From: Chelonoidis abingdonii
Taxonomy: Eukaryota; Chordata; Testudines; Testudinidae
Length of the DNA: 64,000 nucleotides
Assembly: GCF_003597395.2 (NCBI RefSeq)
Contig: NC_133770.1
Location: 27,383,953-27,447,952 of the forward strand
Direction of reading: 5' to 3'
The notes below the pieces were generated by a model that saw only the letters and a program-made list of their open reading frames with translations, did no database searches and was not told the origin of the DNA. A program made the position numbers and the translations under genes. Of the stretch, positions 46,801 through 58,319 are shown piece after piece (the first letter of the stretch is position 1; every line of letters begins with the position of its first letter).

Positions 46801-47227
46801 GACTTTATTTCAACATCTACAGGACTTCTAGAAATAACCGAACAGAACTATAATTACCATACATTGCACCTTGCTGTATGTTCATTCACACAGCAGTCCT
46901 ATAAGGTAGGTAAGAGTTGTATAGGGATTACTTTATCCAGCAATACTACACAATACCAGTTAGACATCTCTAGCACAGTAATTCCAGGACACCCACTGGT
47001 AAGTGCCCAATCCTGTGAGGGGCTCAACACTTGCAGAATCTGGCATTATCTTGGCAATGAAAAACATGATTTGGATGCAAGGAAAAAAGCATTGTTTAGC
47101 AATACCTTTTGGAGCCCTGTAGTTACAGCTAAGCATTGGGACCAGATAAGAGAGATTGGATGTTTATTTAAATTGTGCTTATTATCCCGAGATGAAGACT
47201 AAGAATGCTAACAGGTGAGATAATGTG
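43861..47227. other. non-coding stretch, longest orphan ORFs
   Basis: No gene is supported. The 236-codon plus-strand open frame 46492-47202 runs through MIR-like sequence ('tgttcattcacacagcagtc', 'ctataaggtaggtaagag') and a palindromic unit ('ccactggtaagtgcccaatc'), and shows no domain. Other frames near 44761-45276 are A/G-rich and low in complexity. Confidence 0.4.
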
Positions 47228-47430
47228 GGTCACTAGCTGGAGCACAGGACTGGGACCAGAGAGTGCTGGGTTTTATTCCCAGTTCTTGGTGTTTGTTGTC
47301 CTGGGAAAGTTACTTTGCCTATCTGTGCTTTTCTTTAGATTGTAAGTTCATCAGGGCAAGGGCTGTGTTTATATATTAGGGCCACTAGGTGTTACTGTAA
47401 CACAAATAATTGTAAGAGATTGAAGTGACA
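47228..47430 (+). repeat. MIR-type SINE, nearly full length
   Basis: A tRNA-related head ('ctagctggagcacaggactg', 'gtgctgggttttattcccag') is followed by the core 'tcctgggaaagttactttgc' and a 3' part 'gattgtaagttcatcagggc', 'aagggctgtgtttatatatt' and 'cactaggtgttactgtaaca'. The order fits MIR-like sauropsid SINEs. Confidence 0.65.
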
Positions 47431-47484
47431 GAAGCAGATCTAGGGCCAGATTTACAAAGATATTTAAGTGCCTGAAGGTGCCAA

Positions 47485-47773
47485 GTGGGATCCAGGGCCG
47501 GCTCTAGCCATTTCGCCACCCCAAGCACGGCGGCACGCTGCGGGGGGTGCTCTGCCGCTTGCCGGTCCTGTGGCTCTGGTGGACCTCCCGCAGGCATCCC
47601 TGCAGAGGGTCTGCTGGTCCTGCGGCTCCGGTGGACCTCCCGCAGGCATGCCTGTGGGAGGTCCACCGGAGACGACTGCCGCCTTCCTGGCAACTGGCAG
47701 AGCACCCCCCGCGGCATGCCCCCCCAAGCACGTGCTTGGTGTGCTGGGCCCTGGAGCCGGCCCTGATGGGATC
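47485..47773 (-). mobile_element. hAT MITE, 273 bp, second copy in opposite orientation
   Basis: The element spans 47493-47765, starting cagggccggctctagcc and ending ctggagccggccctg. The flanks gtgggatc (47485-47492) and atgggatc (47766-47773) agree at 7 of 8 positions. It is the reverse complement of the copy at 39282-39554 and has the same total length. Six or more overlapping ORFs on both strands (up to 139 codons) cross it and are spurious. Confidence 0.9.
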
Positions 47774-49199
47774 TATAAAAGTGCATAAGCAGGATAGATG
47801 CCTGACTTCAACAGAGAGTCTTAGAGGCACAGCACAGAATCTCACCTCTTGAATGTTCGTGATCTCCTGCAAAATGGTCCAGGGGCCAGTGATTGAAACT
47901 GATCCGCAATGCCACATCCACATTTAAACAGCACTGTTATCTCCCAGACCCAGTTGCTACTCTGACTTGACAGGTCTGTAAGAGATAGACAGGAGCTGGC
48001 AAATAGAAATTATGTGAAATTTGATAATTCACAAAGGGAAACCTTCCTGCAAATATAAAAGATGAAAAAAATGTACATGGAAAGGAGAGTCATCAACACT
48101 TGATTTATAAACGGGGTGAAATGAACTTTGGAATTAATGAAATCCTAAGAATTCTTGGAAAGAAAAATTATTGCTCTTCCCTGACATGCTCTGTATTTCA
48201 TTCATAGACAATGTTCTTTGATCCTCCAGCTGAAGTTTTCTTGAACAGTGAACTGGAATGTCTGTTGATTTAAAACTTTTCAGATTGCCACTGTTCTGTG
48301 ATACAGGAGGGTTACACTTGAATTGCATGTACATGAGTGCTTTTTCTTACCAATGTTTTTGGGTTTCCTTAGATGCTGTTATTAAATAGCAGATTGTGGG
48401 AAAGGAGACAGTTGCATTGATTTACAGCGCAAGGGGAAGCCACATTTTCAAAGATGTGCACACACATTTGCATGCTCCTAATTTATGAGCACAAAAATCC
48501 AACCTGTGTGAATACATTGGGTATTTTGAAAGTGCGTCTAGCCAATAAGGCACCTAAGTGGCCATACATGCATATAAATTAGCTGCATGCAATTATATGC
48601 ACATGCATGCCTTTGACACTGTGACCCAGTGGGTGCAATTGGTCTGACCTTACCAATAATTCATTTCTCTATTTGATACACTCAGGTGGGGTTTTTTTTG
48701 CGTGAAGGGCATTCATTTTTCTTTACATAACATATAGGTGCAAGTAGACTTGGATGAACTATTCTTAACAAGCAATTTATTCACAAATGATTTGCCAAAA
48801 GTAAAAGGGGCTACATTTGTTGAACAAACTTCAGTTTTTATCAATCTGGGAGTCAATTTGTACTCACTGTTGAATGAGGGTGGCCCGATTAGGCATTTGT
48901 ATCCCATGGATTTCTTGCAATCTGTGAGCTGTCACAACTGTGTTTGTTGTTTCCATTAGTGGTAATTCACTTTCATGCAGTGCGACTGATCACTTAAATT
49001 ATGTAGTTTTGTTCCTGCTTCCTGACTGGATGACTCCAGAACTTACAAACTTATTTCAAGATTATCATGTGAAAATGGCCACTCGGAAACACGTGTGCAA
49101 AAACATATTTGCATGAATATTTGGGACATATTTTCTTTCCACAATAATTTCTTACCAACAAGATTTCTCTTTCTTGAAAGTTTATGGAAACTGTAACAA
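47774..49199. other. non-coding stretch
   Basis: No gene seen. Around 48440-48545 there is a palindromic unit ('cacattttcaaagatgtgca', 'gggtattttgaaagtgcgtc'). Overlapping 64- and 73-codon frames on both strands at 48713-48959 have no recognisable feature. Confidence 0.35.
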
Positions 49200-50025
49200 A
49201 TGGGTGTCAGTATAATTCCTCAATCTGAACCTTAGAGTTCAAATATGAGGTACTAGCATAAATTCCTCTAAGCTTATTTACCAGCTTAGATCTGATAGCG
49301 CTGCCACCAGCCAGAAATTCCAGTGTCTGGTTCACTCTGGTCTCCCCAAAACCTTCCCTGGGGGACCCCAAGACTCAGATGCCCTGAGTCTCACACACAG
49401 GAAATACCACTTCCCTTCCCCCTCTTTACCCTCCTCCCAGATCGTCCCACCCTGGGACATTAGGAGATTATCCTCCTTCAATTCTTGAACACAACGCGAG
49501 GGACAATTCACCTTCCCCCCTCCTTCTTTTTCCCCCTCCCGTCTTTCCCTGAGAGAGACAGTAATCCTGCACAGAGATTCCTATCCCCTTGGCCTCAACT
49601 AGAAAGAAAATCCAACAATGTTTAAAAGAAGCTTATAAAAGAAAGAAAAAGACATAAAAAGGTCTCTGTATCAGAGTGACAATAACAGGGTCATTGGCTA
49701 AAAAACAAATGAATAAACAGCCTTATTCAAAAGAATACAATTTAACATTCGCACTACACACATGTAAATACAAAAACAATATAAAAACCAATTGTCTTAT
49801 ACCTGTCTTACAACTGGGAAACAAGATTGTAAAGCCTGGAAATAGAGAGCTTACCTCAGAGCTGAGAGAGCAAAGAGACGAGACAAAAGAGCCCACACCC
49901 AAAATTCCCTCCCTGAGACTTTGAAAATTCGGTTTTCCTGATTGGTCCTCTGGTCAGGTGTTGTTCCCTTGTTAACCCTTACAGGTAAAAGAACATTAAC
50001 CTTACTATCTGTTTATGACAATGGA
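49200..50025 (-). mobile_element. solo LTR, 816 bp, antisense
   Basis: The LTR spans 49205-50020. On the plus strand it starts TGTCAGTATAA and ends CTGTTTATGACA, so it has TGTCA/TGACA inverted ends. The 5-bp flanks are atggg and atgga (4 of 5). It is the reverse complement of 55387-56374: shared blocks include 'ccagcttagatctgatagcg' with 'cagcgctacaagtactaagc', and 'attggtcctctggtcaggtg' with 'agaggaccagtcaggggac'. There is no internal region. Confidence 0.8.
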
Positions 50026-50194
50026 TCATTGAGCTCAATGCAAGTTGTAACGGGTGAAATTCCTGACCTGTCAAGAACAGTCTTTGAGTAGTCTATACTG
50101 CATCTGCGCAGCAAGCCTCACAGCCAGGTCACAAACTTGTGCTCACATGAGCATGATAAAAAATAGCTGTGTAGCTGTTGCCACTTATGGACTC

Positions 50195-50878
50195 AGATTC
50201 TAGACTTTTAAGGTAGAGGGACCATTATGATCATCTAGTCTTACTTCCTGCACAATGCAGGCACACACATTTCACCATCCACTTCTATAACAAACGCTAA
50301 CCTATGTCTGAGTATTGAAGTCCTCAAATTATGGGGTGAAGACCTCAAGCTGCAGAGAATCCTCCAGCAAGTGACCCATGCGTCATGCTGCAGGAAAGTG
50401 GAAAACCTCCAGGCCTCTGTCAATCTTCCCTGGAGGAAAATTCCTTCTCGACCCCAAATATGCAATCAGTTAAACCCTGAGCATGTGGCAAGACTCACCA
50501 GCCAGCACCCAGGAAAGAATTCTCTGTAGTAACTCAGAGCCCTCCCATCTAACATCTCACCACCATACTTAACTGCTGATAATCAAAGATCAATGCCAAA
50601 TTAATTGCCAAATTAGCGCTATCCCATCATATCATTCCCTCCATAAACGTATCAAGCTTAGTCTTAAAGCCAGATATGTCTTTTGCCCCCACTACTCCCC
50701 TTGGAAGGCTGTTCCAGAACTTCACTCCTCTAATGGTTAGAAACCTTCATCTAATTTCAAGTCTAAACTTCCTAGTGTCTAGTTTATATCCATTTGTTCT
50801 TGTGCCCACATTAATACTAAGCTTAAATAATTCCTTTCCCTCCCTAATATTAATCCCTCAGATATATTTGGGCTGCAG
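50195..50878 (-). mobile_element. CR1 LINE, non-coding 3' portion
   Basis: The plus strand reads 'tcatctagtcttacttcctg', 'ctttgaagtcctcaaa'-like, 'ggaaaattccttctcgaccc', 'caaatatgcaatcagttaaa', 'ccctgagcatgtggcaagac', 'ttggaaggctgttccagaac' and 'tagtttatatccatttgttc'. This ordered set is the antisense of a turtle CR1 subfamily with a long 3' region. It is about 680 bp, 5'-truncated, and not coding in any frame. Confidence 0.8.
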
Positions 50879-50936
50879 CTTGGGCTTTCAAGCCTTGTGA
50901 GGGTGGGGTGGGATGGGCTTGAGAGCTGTCATGGGG
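50872..50936. mobile_element. palindromic MITE, left part (split by an LTR)
   Basis: 'ggctgcagcttgggctttca' and 'agccttgtgagggtggggtg' match the left part of a turtle MITE that is completed at 51625-51737. Confidence 0.55.
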
Positions 50937-51624
50937 TGTAGCCCTCATCACCAGAATGGCACTTCCTCCTGATCATGTGGGGGATTAGCTTGAGGCGAAC
51001 ACCCATGTCTGCAGTGTGCACCTCAGCCTCTGTCTCTGCTCCTGTCTATGGCTCCGCTCTCAGCTCTCAGGAATGCAGCGTCCTCTTCTCAACTCAGCCC
51101 TCCCTCTAGGTTGTCATCTATGTTTTCCCTTTGTGTGGGGGGTGGAGAGGTGGTATCTCTGTCCAACAGTCTGACCACTTCTCCAGTGGTAATTGGAGGG
51201 GACCCAGGCCCACTCACTACTTCGGGCCCCAACCCAGGTACTCTGGAAATAGTGCCTCCTGCTGCTCCTCTGTAACCTCTGTCAATGCTACCCTATTTCC
51301 CAGGGCCACTCTCCCATGACCCAGTAGCTTCTTTGCTCTTATCTCAGGGCCTCAGCTGCTCAGTCCCATGAGCCAGCCCCTGCTCTGTCCAAGGTGCTTA
51401 CCATTCCCTCAGCCCTCCAGGGATGTGGTCCTTACTGCCTGGGCTTCCAGCAGCAATTCCCCTACTCTAATTCTTCCCTACAGCTCCCTTTTATATGGAC
51501 CTGCTGGGTCCTGGTTGGCTGTTCCTCACAGCCCCTTTCCTATTGGCTGCTTCCTGCACAGCCTCCCCAGGGCACTGTTAACCTTCTCTGCCAGTGTGGG
51601 GTGTTTGCTCCAACCCAAGCAACA
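50937..51624 (-). mobile_element. solo LTR (about 690 bp) inserted in a MITE, antisense
   Basis: The plus strand begins TGTCATGGGGTGTAG and ends near 'caacccaagcaaca'. On the minus strand a TATA-like 'ccatataaaagggagctg' follows about 120 bp after the 5' end, with 'gccaatagg' (inverted CCAAT-type) upstream, so the LTR points left. Exact ends and target duplication could not be fixed. The host MITE resumes directly after it. Confidence 0.6.
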
Positions 51625-51737
51625 TCAAAGCAATGTTTACACAGCTATTTTTAGCTCATTAGCATGAGGCCAGTGAAAACAAGTGTGTGGACCCGAGCGG
51701 GAAGGCTTGCTCCCAGATGCAATGTAGACATACCCTA
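51625..51737. mobile_element. palindromic MITE, right part
   Basis: 'acacagctatttttagctca', 'gggaaggcttgctcccagat' and the terminal 'gcaatgtagacataccct' are the right half of a large turtle MITE family. Confidence 0.7.
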
Positions 51738-51965
51738 AATGATCCAAAGGTCCTTTCTGGCCTTCAAATATATGACTCCTGTTAGGATGTCCCTAGCCTC
51801 TGTTTGCCAGAAGCTGGGAATGGGTGACAGGGGATGGATCAGTTGATGATTACCTGTTCTGCTCATTCCCTCTGGGGCACCTGTCATTGGCCACTGTCAG
51901 AAGACAGGATACTGGGCTAGATGGACCTTTGGTCTGACCCAATATGGCAGTTCTTATAGTCTTAT
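51738..51965 (+). mobile_element. two CR1 3' tails
   Basis: 51738-51778 ('gatccaaaggtcctttctgg', 'ccttcaaatatatgactc') is a short CR1 end. 51785-51965 is a second one of another subfamily: 'gccagaagctgggaatgggt', 'tgggctagatggacctttgg', 'tctgacccaatatggcagtt' and the terminal 'cttatagtcttatg'. Confidence 0.85.
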
Positions 51966-52960
51966 GAATTTACAGGTATTATTGAAATGAATGTGTGTGA
52001 ACAGCTTTTTGTAGCATTTACCCGGCTATAGATGTATTGTAATGCCTTTGGATTAGTGAGCTACACATTCCACTTCAGACAGAGTTGTTGTACCTTCAGT
52101 AGAGCAGATTACATATCCACTTTCAGATTGGTTGGGTTGTGAAACTGCAGATAGATATAGAGTGCACATTGTATGAAAGAATAATGTTTCTTGGCTTAAC
52201 AACCTTATTATTGTCGTCTTTTGGTTATGACAAATGAACATGACAAGAGGTTTCACTTATAACAAGCACTTTTCATGATACAATGGAGTGCAAAATGAAT
52301 TTTTACAAGCCCTTATTCATAAAAAAAATGTACTGCCAACTGGATGCAATACCAATTGAATGGCTTATGCATTATATGATTGCATGAACCAAAACATTTT
52401 TGTTGACATTGTACTGAAGGCATTGCACTATCAATTGATTTATTTTTCTATTGCAGACACTCTTATCTGTTCAGTAGAAGATTTTTTCTATTTTTTTTTC
52501 CTTTTTCTGAAGGAGCTCTTATGTTGTCAGTGAAAGTTCTGCTGTTATGGAGATTTTAAAATATAATTTAACGTACTGCCATTGTCAATACCTTGCATGT
52601 AGACATCATACACACTGATACTGATATAGGGAGGGACCCATTCTGCCCTCAGTTCCACAGGTGTAGCTCTCGTTGGTTTCAGAATGGGCTTACTTTTGTA
52701 CATCGGAATTATTTCACCGGTACACTACTTCTGGAGTAAAACATGACAGTTATTTCATAGCACAGAACAGTACGTGCACACACAAAAAATAGGTTACCAC
52801 AACATTTTTTGGTTGAAAATTAAATCTAATTTTCTCTTGTCATATTTACAATAAAATAGTGATCATCTGATCCTTGCTGTGAAAGATGTGGTCTGATCCT
52901 TTTGGGGCTTGTTTGAAGATCTAGCTAGTATAAAATTAATCTAGCAGACAAAGGTGTAAC
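51966..52960. other. non-coding stretch
   Basis: AT-rich and without a gene. Near 52640-52740 a weak palindromic unit may be present ('tgtagctctcgttggtttca'). Confidence 0.35.
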
Positions 52961-52964
52961 AAGG

Positions 52965-53245
52965 GTCCAGTGGCTGGAAGTTGATGGTAGACAAATTCAG
53001 ATTAGAAATAAACTGCAATTTTTTAACAGCGAGGGTAACTGACCATTGGAATAATTTACCAAGAGCTGTGGTGTATTTTCCATCACTGGATATTTTTAAA
53101 TCAAGATTGGATATTTTTCTAAAAGATATGCTCTGGTTCAAACAGGATTTAATTCAGTGAAGTTCTGTGGCATGTGTTATACAGGAAATCAGACTAAAGG
53201 ATCACAGTGATTCCTTCTGGCCTTATAATCTATGAATCTATTAAT
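52965..53245 (+). mobile_element. CR1 LINE 3' end
   Basis: Remnants of the ORF2 C-terminus ('gaccattggaataatttacc' corresponds to the W-N-N-L-P region) precede the 3' motif 'atcacagtgattccttctgg' and the tail 'aatctatgaatcta'. Compared with 43176-43690 it starts further downstream. Confidence 0.9.
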
Positions 53246-54900
53246 TGCTGCTGTGGGCTCTGACAAAGAGGATGGGAAACACTGTTTCCCTGCTGTGTTA
53301 GGCTCTTATTCAGTACCCAAGGTCCCTTCATTTATGGAATATACAAAGTGCATTGCATTTACTGGCCTGTAACTTTCTGCCATCCGACATTGTCATTTAC
53401 TTACAGTCATTGGCTCAAAGTACATATGCGGGTGTGGGTGCATGACTCTATCTGCTAACGATATGATCCTTGGCCTGAAGGCTAGTCTGATTAATGCCTG
53501 ACTGCTCATAGACCCAAAGAGCCAGTCTGGCATGCAGGGATAGCTGGGGCACAAGGATGCCCACTTTTATCCTGGGGGACATAAGAAAGTGAGCCCCACC
53601 TAATGATTCTCCTACACTCTAGGACATATTCCAAATATATTTACAGTGGAAGCTACAGATCAGATGCTACCACATAACTAATAATACACATTTACTGACT
53701 GCTTAACTACCCATCCTGCTGCATGTGACCTATTTGTTTGTTTCATTCATTGCTGGTGGGGCATAATATTTGGTACAAAGACAGTATTTATTGGTGTCTC
53801 CTGCTCAGGAATAAGGGATGGACTAATTTGATAGTTTCCTAGGTTTTGATGTTATAATTCTTTAACCAATTTCAGTGTGCTGAAACTGTAACTTTTATGG
53901 ACTTAATACATTCTAAAAATTGCTCACATAACGATGCTTTCATTTTGTACTAGCACAGAAATAATGGTCTGTGTTCATTCCAGCAAACTTAAACATCAGC
54001 TTTGCTCATAAGAAAAAAGATCACACTTCAAAGTTTGAGACTGGGACCTGTACGCCGTCTGACAGGAAGAATGTATGCCCGACCCTGTTTTTTTTTTTTT
54101 TTTAAGAGATGTATTTGTGGCTCATCTACACCTTATCCATCAATCTCTGCTTTGGAGTCAGGTTTGTAAACAAACATGGCTGCCTTCTGAACTAGGATTA
54201 AAATGAAATATTTCTCAGTGGAAGCTGGCGAATTGAAACACTTTTTCACTTTGTTGCATGTCAACACCTCTTTTTTTTTATTTTTATTTTTTGAAATAAA
54301 TAGAGCCATTTGTCTGGGGGAAAAAAGGCTATCGACATTTTAATGGAGCTGTTTTTGGAAAGACCTAACATTTAATATTAAATTCAACATATGGTTGTGG
54401 TCAAATTGCAAACTACTACTGTGTAAAATATATGAATAACAACCCACTGCATTTTCCTGGCCAATATAGAGAGAAAAGGTTGATTAATTTAACTAGTATC
54501 CCTTAATCTCCTGCCTTGGCTTCCATCCCATTCTGCAAGGGTTGATAAATCTTACATCCCCTGAAGAGTATTACAGTTCCTAATAGTCTTATGCTATTAG
54601 AAAGAAGCAAGACTCAAAAGTACCAAAACCATATAACAAATGAAATCGTATAAATAATTTAGTTTTCACAATTTAATTTTTTTAAGTTTTTCTTTGCAAG
54701 ACATGATAAGAGATGTAAATTTAGCCTGCTGCAAGGGAAAAAATGATACTGTTAAATGGAAAAATACATAGAAATATGCTGCTGCACCTTGCCATTAGCA
54801 CTGCTGTGCTGGGCTATTGAAATCCGTGGTCATTCATACATTGTAAAGCATTTTAAAAGAAAAATATATATAGCTAGCTGTAAACATTTTCTGTCTCATT
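53246..54900. other. AT-rich non-coding stretch, repeat-poor
   Basis: I recognise no transposon between 53250 and 54900, which is long for this window. T-runs occur at 54087-54103 and 54271-54292. Several ATTA/TAAT motifs cluster at 54340-54520. No coding potential. Confidence 0.35.
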
Positions 54901-54919
54901 TATTACTTATACCAAGGGA

Positions 54920-55165
54920 ATAAGGATATTCCAGTGTTCTGGGTACTAGCCTGAGGCTTAGGATTTCCTGTCCTGCCACAAACTTCTTGTTTGATCTTGG
55001 TCAAGTTATTTAGCCTCTCTGAGCCTCAGTTCCCTATCTATTAAATGGGGATAATAGCAGTTTCCTACCTTACAGGGGTGTTGTCACGATAAACACATCA
55101 AAAAAGATTGGGAGGTGCTCTGATATGATGGTAATGGGAGCTATATAAGTACCTAAGATAGATCA
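54920..55165 (+). repeat. MIR-type SINE, nearly full length
   Basis: 'gtcctgccacaaacttcttg', 'gatcttggtcaagttattta', 'gcctctctgagcctcagttc' and 'tattaaatggggataatagc' are in MIR order, ending near 'gagctatataagtacc'. Confidence 0.75.
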
Positions 55166-55381
55166 AAGGTATTTTCCTATATTTATTTGAGTATATGATA
55201 CTAACCATGTGTGACCTGGGACACATTCTACCCAAAGTAAAGGAAAAACTGGCAAATTAGCTTTTGCTTTTCTGCTATTAAATCATAGAGAAATGTTGAG
55301 CAAATTTCAACATCACTTACAGCAGGCCAGCTTGTGAAGTTCATAGTTCTTATCTAGGCAAGATGCCCACTGAAATCGACG

Positions 55382-56379
55382 GGAGTTGTCATAAACAGAT
55401 AGTAGGAGTTAATAGAACAGAAGTACTTTATATCTCTTTTTACTGTAAACGGTTAAGTTCAGTAAGCCTGGCTGTCACCTGAACAGAGGACCAGTCAGGG
55501 GACAGGATACTTTCAGACCTTGAGGGAGGGAAGTTTGTGTGTGTGCTGTTAATTTTTGGTTGTTCTCTCTGGGTTCTGAGAGGGACCAGACGTGCAACCA
55601 GGTTTCTCTCCAATCTCTCCGATACAGGCTCTTATAAATTCAAAATAGTAAGTGCTAGGTAGATAAGGCGAATTAGGCTTATGTTTGTTTTCTTTATTTG
55701 CAATTGTGTATTTGGCTGGAAGGAGTTCAATTGTGTATTTGGCTGGAAGGAGTTCAATTTGTACTTGTATACTTAGGCTGGGAGGGTATTCCTAGTGTCT
55801 ATAGCTGAAAAACACTGTACCTAATCCATCTTAAATTTACAAAGATAATTTTTACTGTTTTTCTCTCTTTAATTAAAAGGTTTTCTTGTTTAAGAATCTA
55901 ATTGTTTTTTTATTCTGGTGAGACCCCAGGGGACTGGGTCTAGATCCACTAGGGAATTGGTGGGGAGAAAGGAGGGAAGAGGGAGAGAGAGGTTAATTTC
56001 TCTCTGTGTTAGGATTACTTTCTCTCTCAGGGAGAGTCTGGGAGAGGGAGAGAGAAGAAGGAGGGAAGGTGAATTTTCTTCTCTGTTTGTGATTCAAGGA
56101 GTTTGTCACAGTAATCCTCCAGAGCGGAACCCAGGGGAGGGGAAGCCTGAGGAGGGCACATCAGTGGGGAAAGGGTTTACTTTCCTTGTGTTAAATCAGA
56201 GGATCTGGGTCTTGGGGTTCCCCGTTTTGGGGGGATCAGAGTGTACCAGGCATTGAAATTCCTGGTTGGTGGCAGCGCTACAAGTACTAAGCTGGTAATT
56301 GAGCTTAGAGGAATTCATGCTGGTACCTCATCTTTTGGACACTAAGGTTCAGAGTGGGGAATTATACCATGACAGGAGT
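55382..56379 (+). mobile_element. solo LTR, 988 bp, with perfect 5-bp target duplication
   Basis: The LTR spans 55387-56374, starting TGTCATAAACAG and ending TACCATGACA, with TGTCAT/ATGACA inverted ends. ggagt flanks both sides (55382-55386 and 56375-56379). Inside, a 28-bp unit 'caattgtgtatttggctgga...' is duplicated at 55706-55761. 'ttaattaaaagg' near 55870 may serve as a poly(A) signal. It is the same family as 49205-50020 in opposite orientation. A 112-codon frame at 55918-56256 is G/A-rich and not a gene. Confidence 0.9.
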
Positions 56380-56720
56380 TTTTTAAGAACATAGGGCCTG
56401 ATTCTCCTCCCACAGAAATCATCCCATTGACTTCAATGAGAGTTGAGTTGGACCCTCTGAAAGGAGTTCAGGATTGGCCCATGATTTGCATGTATTAATA
56501 TGATGCTCTTCCACAGCACCTCTTTTTTGATAATCTCTCTTTACAAACCACAAATTAAGCCCCTCAACACCCCTCCGAGGCATAAAAATCATATTACACC
56601 TATTTTACAGATTGGTAAACTGAGGACTACAGAGGCTGAGCCCCAAATTTTCAAAAGTGACCTCTAATCTTCCTTGCTTGAGCTTTTGAGTGCCTGACTT
56701 CAGAGGCCCAGGGCTTGATG
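56380..56720. repeat. cluster of palindromic unit and MIR remnant
   Basis: 56395-56480 contains 'catcccattgacttcaatga', the palindromic core in its clearest form. 56575-56640 reads 'cacctattttacagattggt', a MIR core. 56645-56720 resembles another sauropsid unit ('attttcaaaagtgacctcta'). Confidence 0.5.
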
Positions 56721-58319
56721 TTTAGGACTGCTGAGCACCAACAGTTCTACAAGGAAAGAAAGGATCTCTCAGGCGTCCAAGATCCAAACCTTTTATTCTA
56801 TACCGAGCCCATCACTGTGGTATCTGAACAAACTTGGCTAGCATCTATCACTCACAAGCGCTCCCTCCTCTATTCTTCTGCCATAGGGTAAAGTGATGGT
56901 GGGGGTATCTTTCTGGTTTTTTTGGAGAAAGATGTTTGGTTTTATTGCTTAATTTAAAATGTCACCTTAAATCATAACTGGGAGACAGCCAGATATGTAT
57001 TTTCATCTTGTGAGAAACACTGTTGACATTCTTCACCAGCTAGATTTTGTGAGTTGTCTGAAGATGTAGCCTCATCCAGAGCATGCTGCAATGATATGGT
57101 CTTCAGGTGACAAAGCCATGAATCACTGTGGCGTGACTGTGCACATCCAAAAGAAAAGGCTGGCTGAAACCTAGTGGCCCCACTTTGTTTGCAAGCTTTG
57201 AAATATCCAGGAACCACAAATGGTGCCTAGACACTACAAAGGTGTGTACATTAGAAATACTTTAGAAAGATGTGTCAGAGAGATTAGAAAAGTACTGGGC
57301 GGCAACTTTAATTCAGCATTTCTATGCTTCATTTGGTTTCGCTGAGACTCATAGGGCTTGATTCTGATCTGAGATCTACATTTATTCAGCCCAAATGGAT
57401 GGGGCAACCTCAGCATTGTCAGGGCAGGGCACAACCTCCATTCAAAATGGTAATTGATCTGGGATACCCCAGAGCTTCCACAGATGTGTTGGGACAACTA
57501 GACTTGTCCCACATGCTTGTGCTTTAATAGCCATAAAAAGTGGCACAGTATCCCCCAAAAGAGTGAGGGTTTAGTCATCCATTCCCTTAGAAAAGCACAG
57601 GCACCCCTGTTCCACATTTCATGAGCACTAGGTCACCTCGGACCATCCTCAGATGATTTAGTCCCCAGGGAATGTTCGGCCTTGTTGTTTTACACATCTT
57701 TTAGCTAAGCCAAAAAATCTAAATGTAAAATCCAGCATTCAGAGCCACCATGTGGGGTTTTGTGGCACTCTCTGGAGGACTGTGGACCCATGAAACAGTG
57801 AACAGATTACAGTCATCCACAGAGGTAGGTTTTTTTCATGTGACACATACACTGTAATATTGCTAATGTTCTTAAATTAGCCTCCAATTATAATTCCTTG
57901 CCAGTTACTACAATAACTTGGAAATAGTCTTCATTTTATGTAACTGTCATGACTAAGAACATAACAGAGCAGGAATTGTTTGTAAAGATGTGCTAGGGAC
58001 TACTGCATTTTGAGCTGTGATATTCTCAGTAAAATGAAAGGCTTGTCACACTGAAGTTGTCCACTGAGGCATGCTGCATGACTTGGTGTCCTGTCACTAC
58101 TAAAAAGCCAATTTGAAAGGGATGCAATGAAATGCTGCAGAACTACCTGCAGAACCTTCCAATATTTATTAACAAAGCCTGCTGCATGTAGCCTAATTCT
58201 CCACTCTGCTGCACCAGTGGTGTTCCGCCAAAATAAATGAAATTATACCAGCATAGCACTGAAGTTATGCAGACACAAAACTGGTGTAACAGAGTTGCAT
58301 CAGATACAAGTAACTTGCT
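56721..58319. other. non-coding stretch
   Basis: No gene. A palindromic unit lies near 58195-58310 ('gcaccagtggtgttccgcca', 'aaactggtgtaacagagttg'). Confidence 0.35.

Noticed and set aside
47385..47923. Overlapping ORFs of 87-139 codons on both strands
   Set aside because: All cross the GC-rich hAT MITE at 47493-47765. Its low stop-codon frequency explains them. The same frames appear at the other copy (39168-39581).
55918..56256. 112-codon plus-strand ORF
   Set aside because: G/A-rich part of a solo LTR with a perfect target duplication. No gene character.
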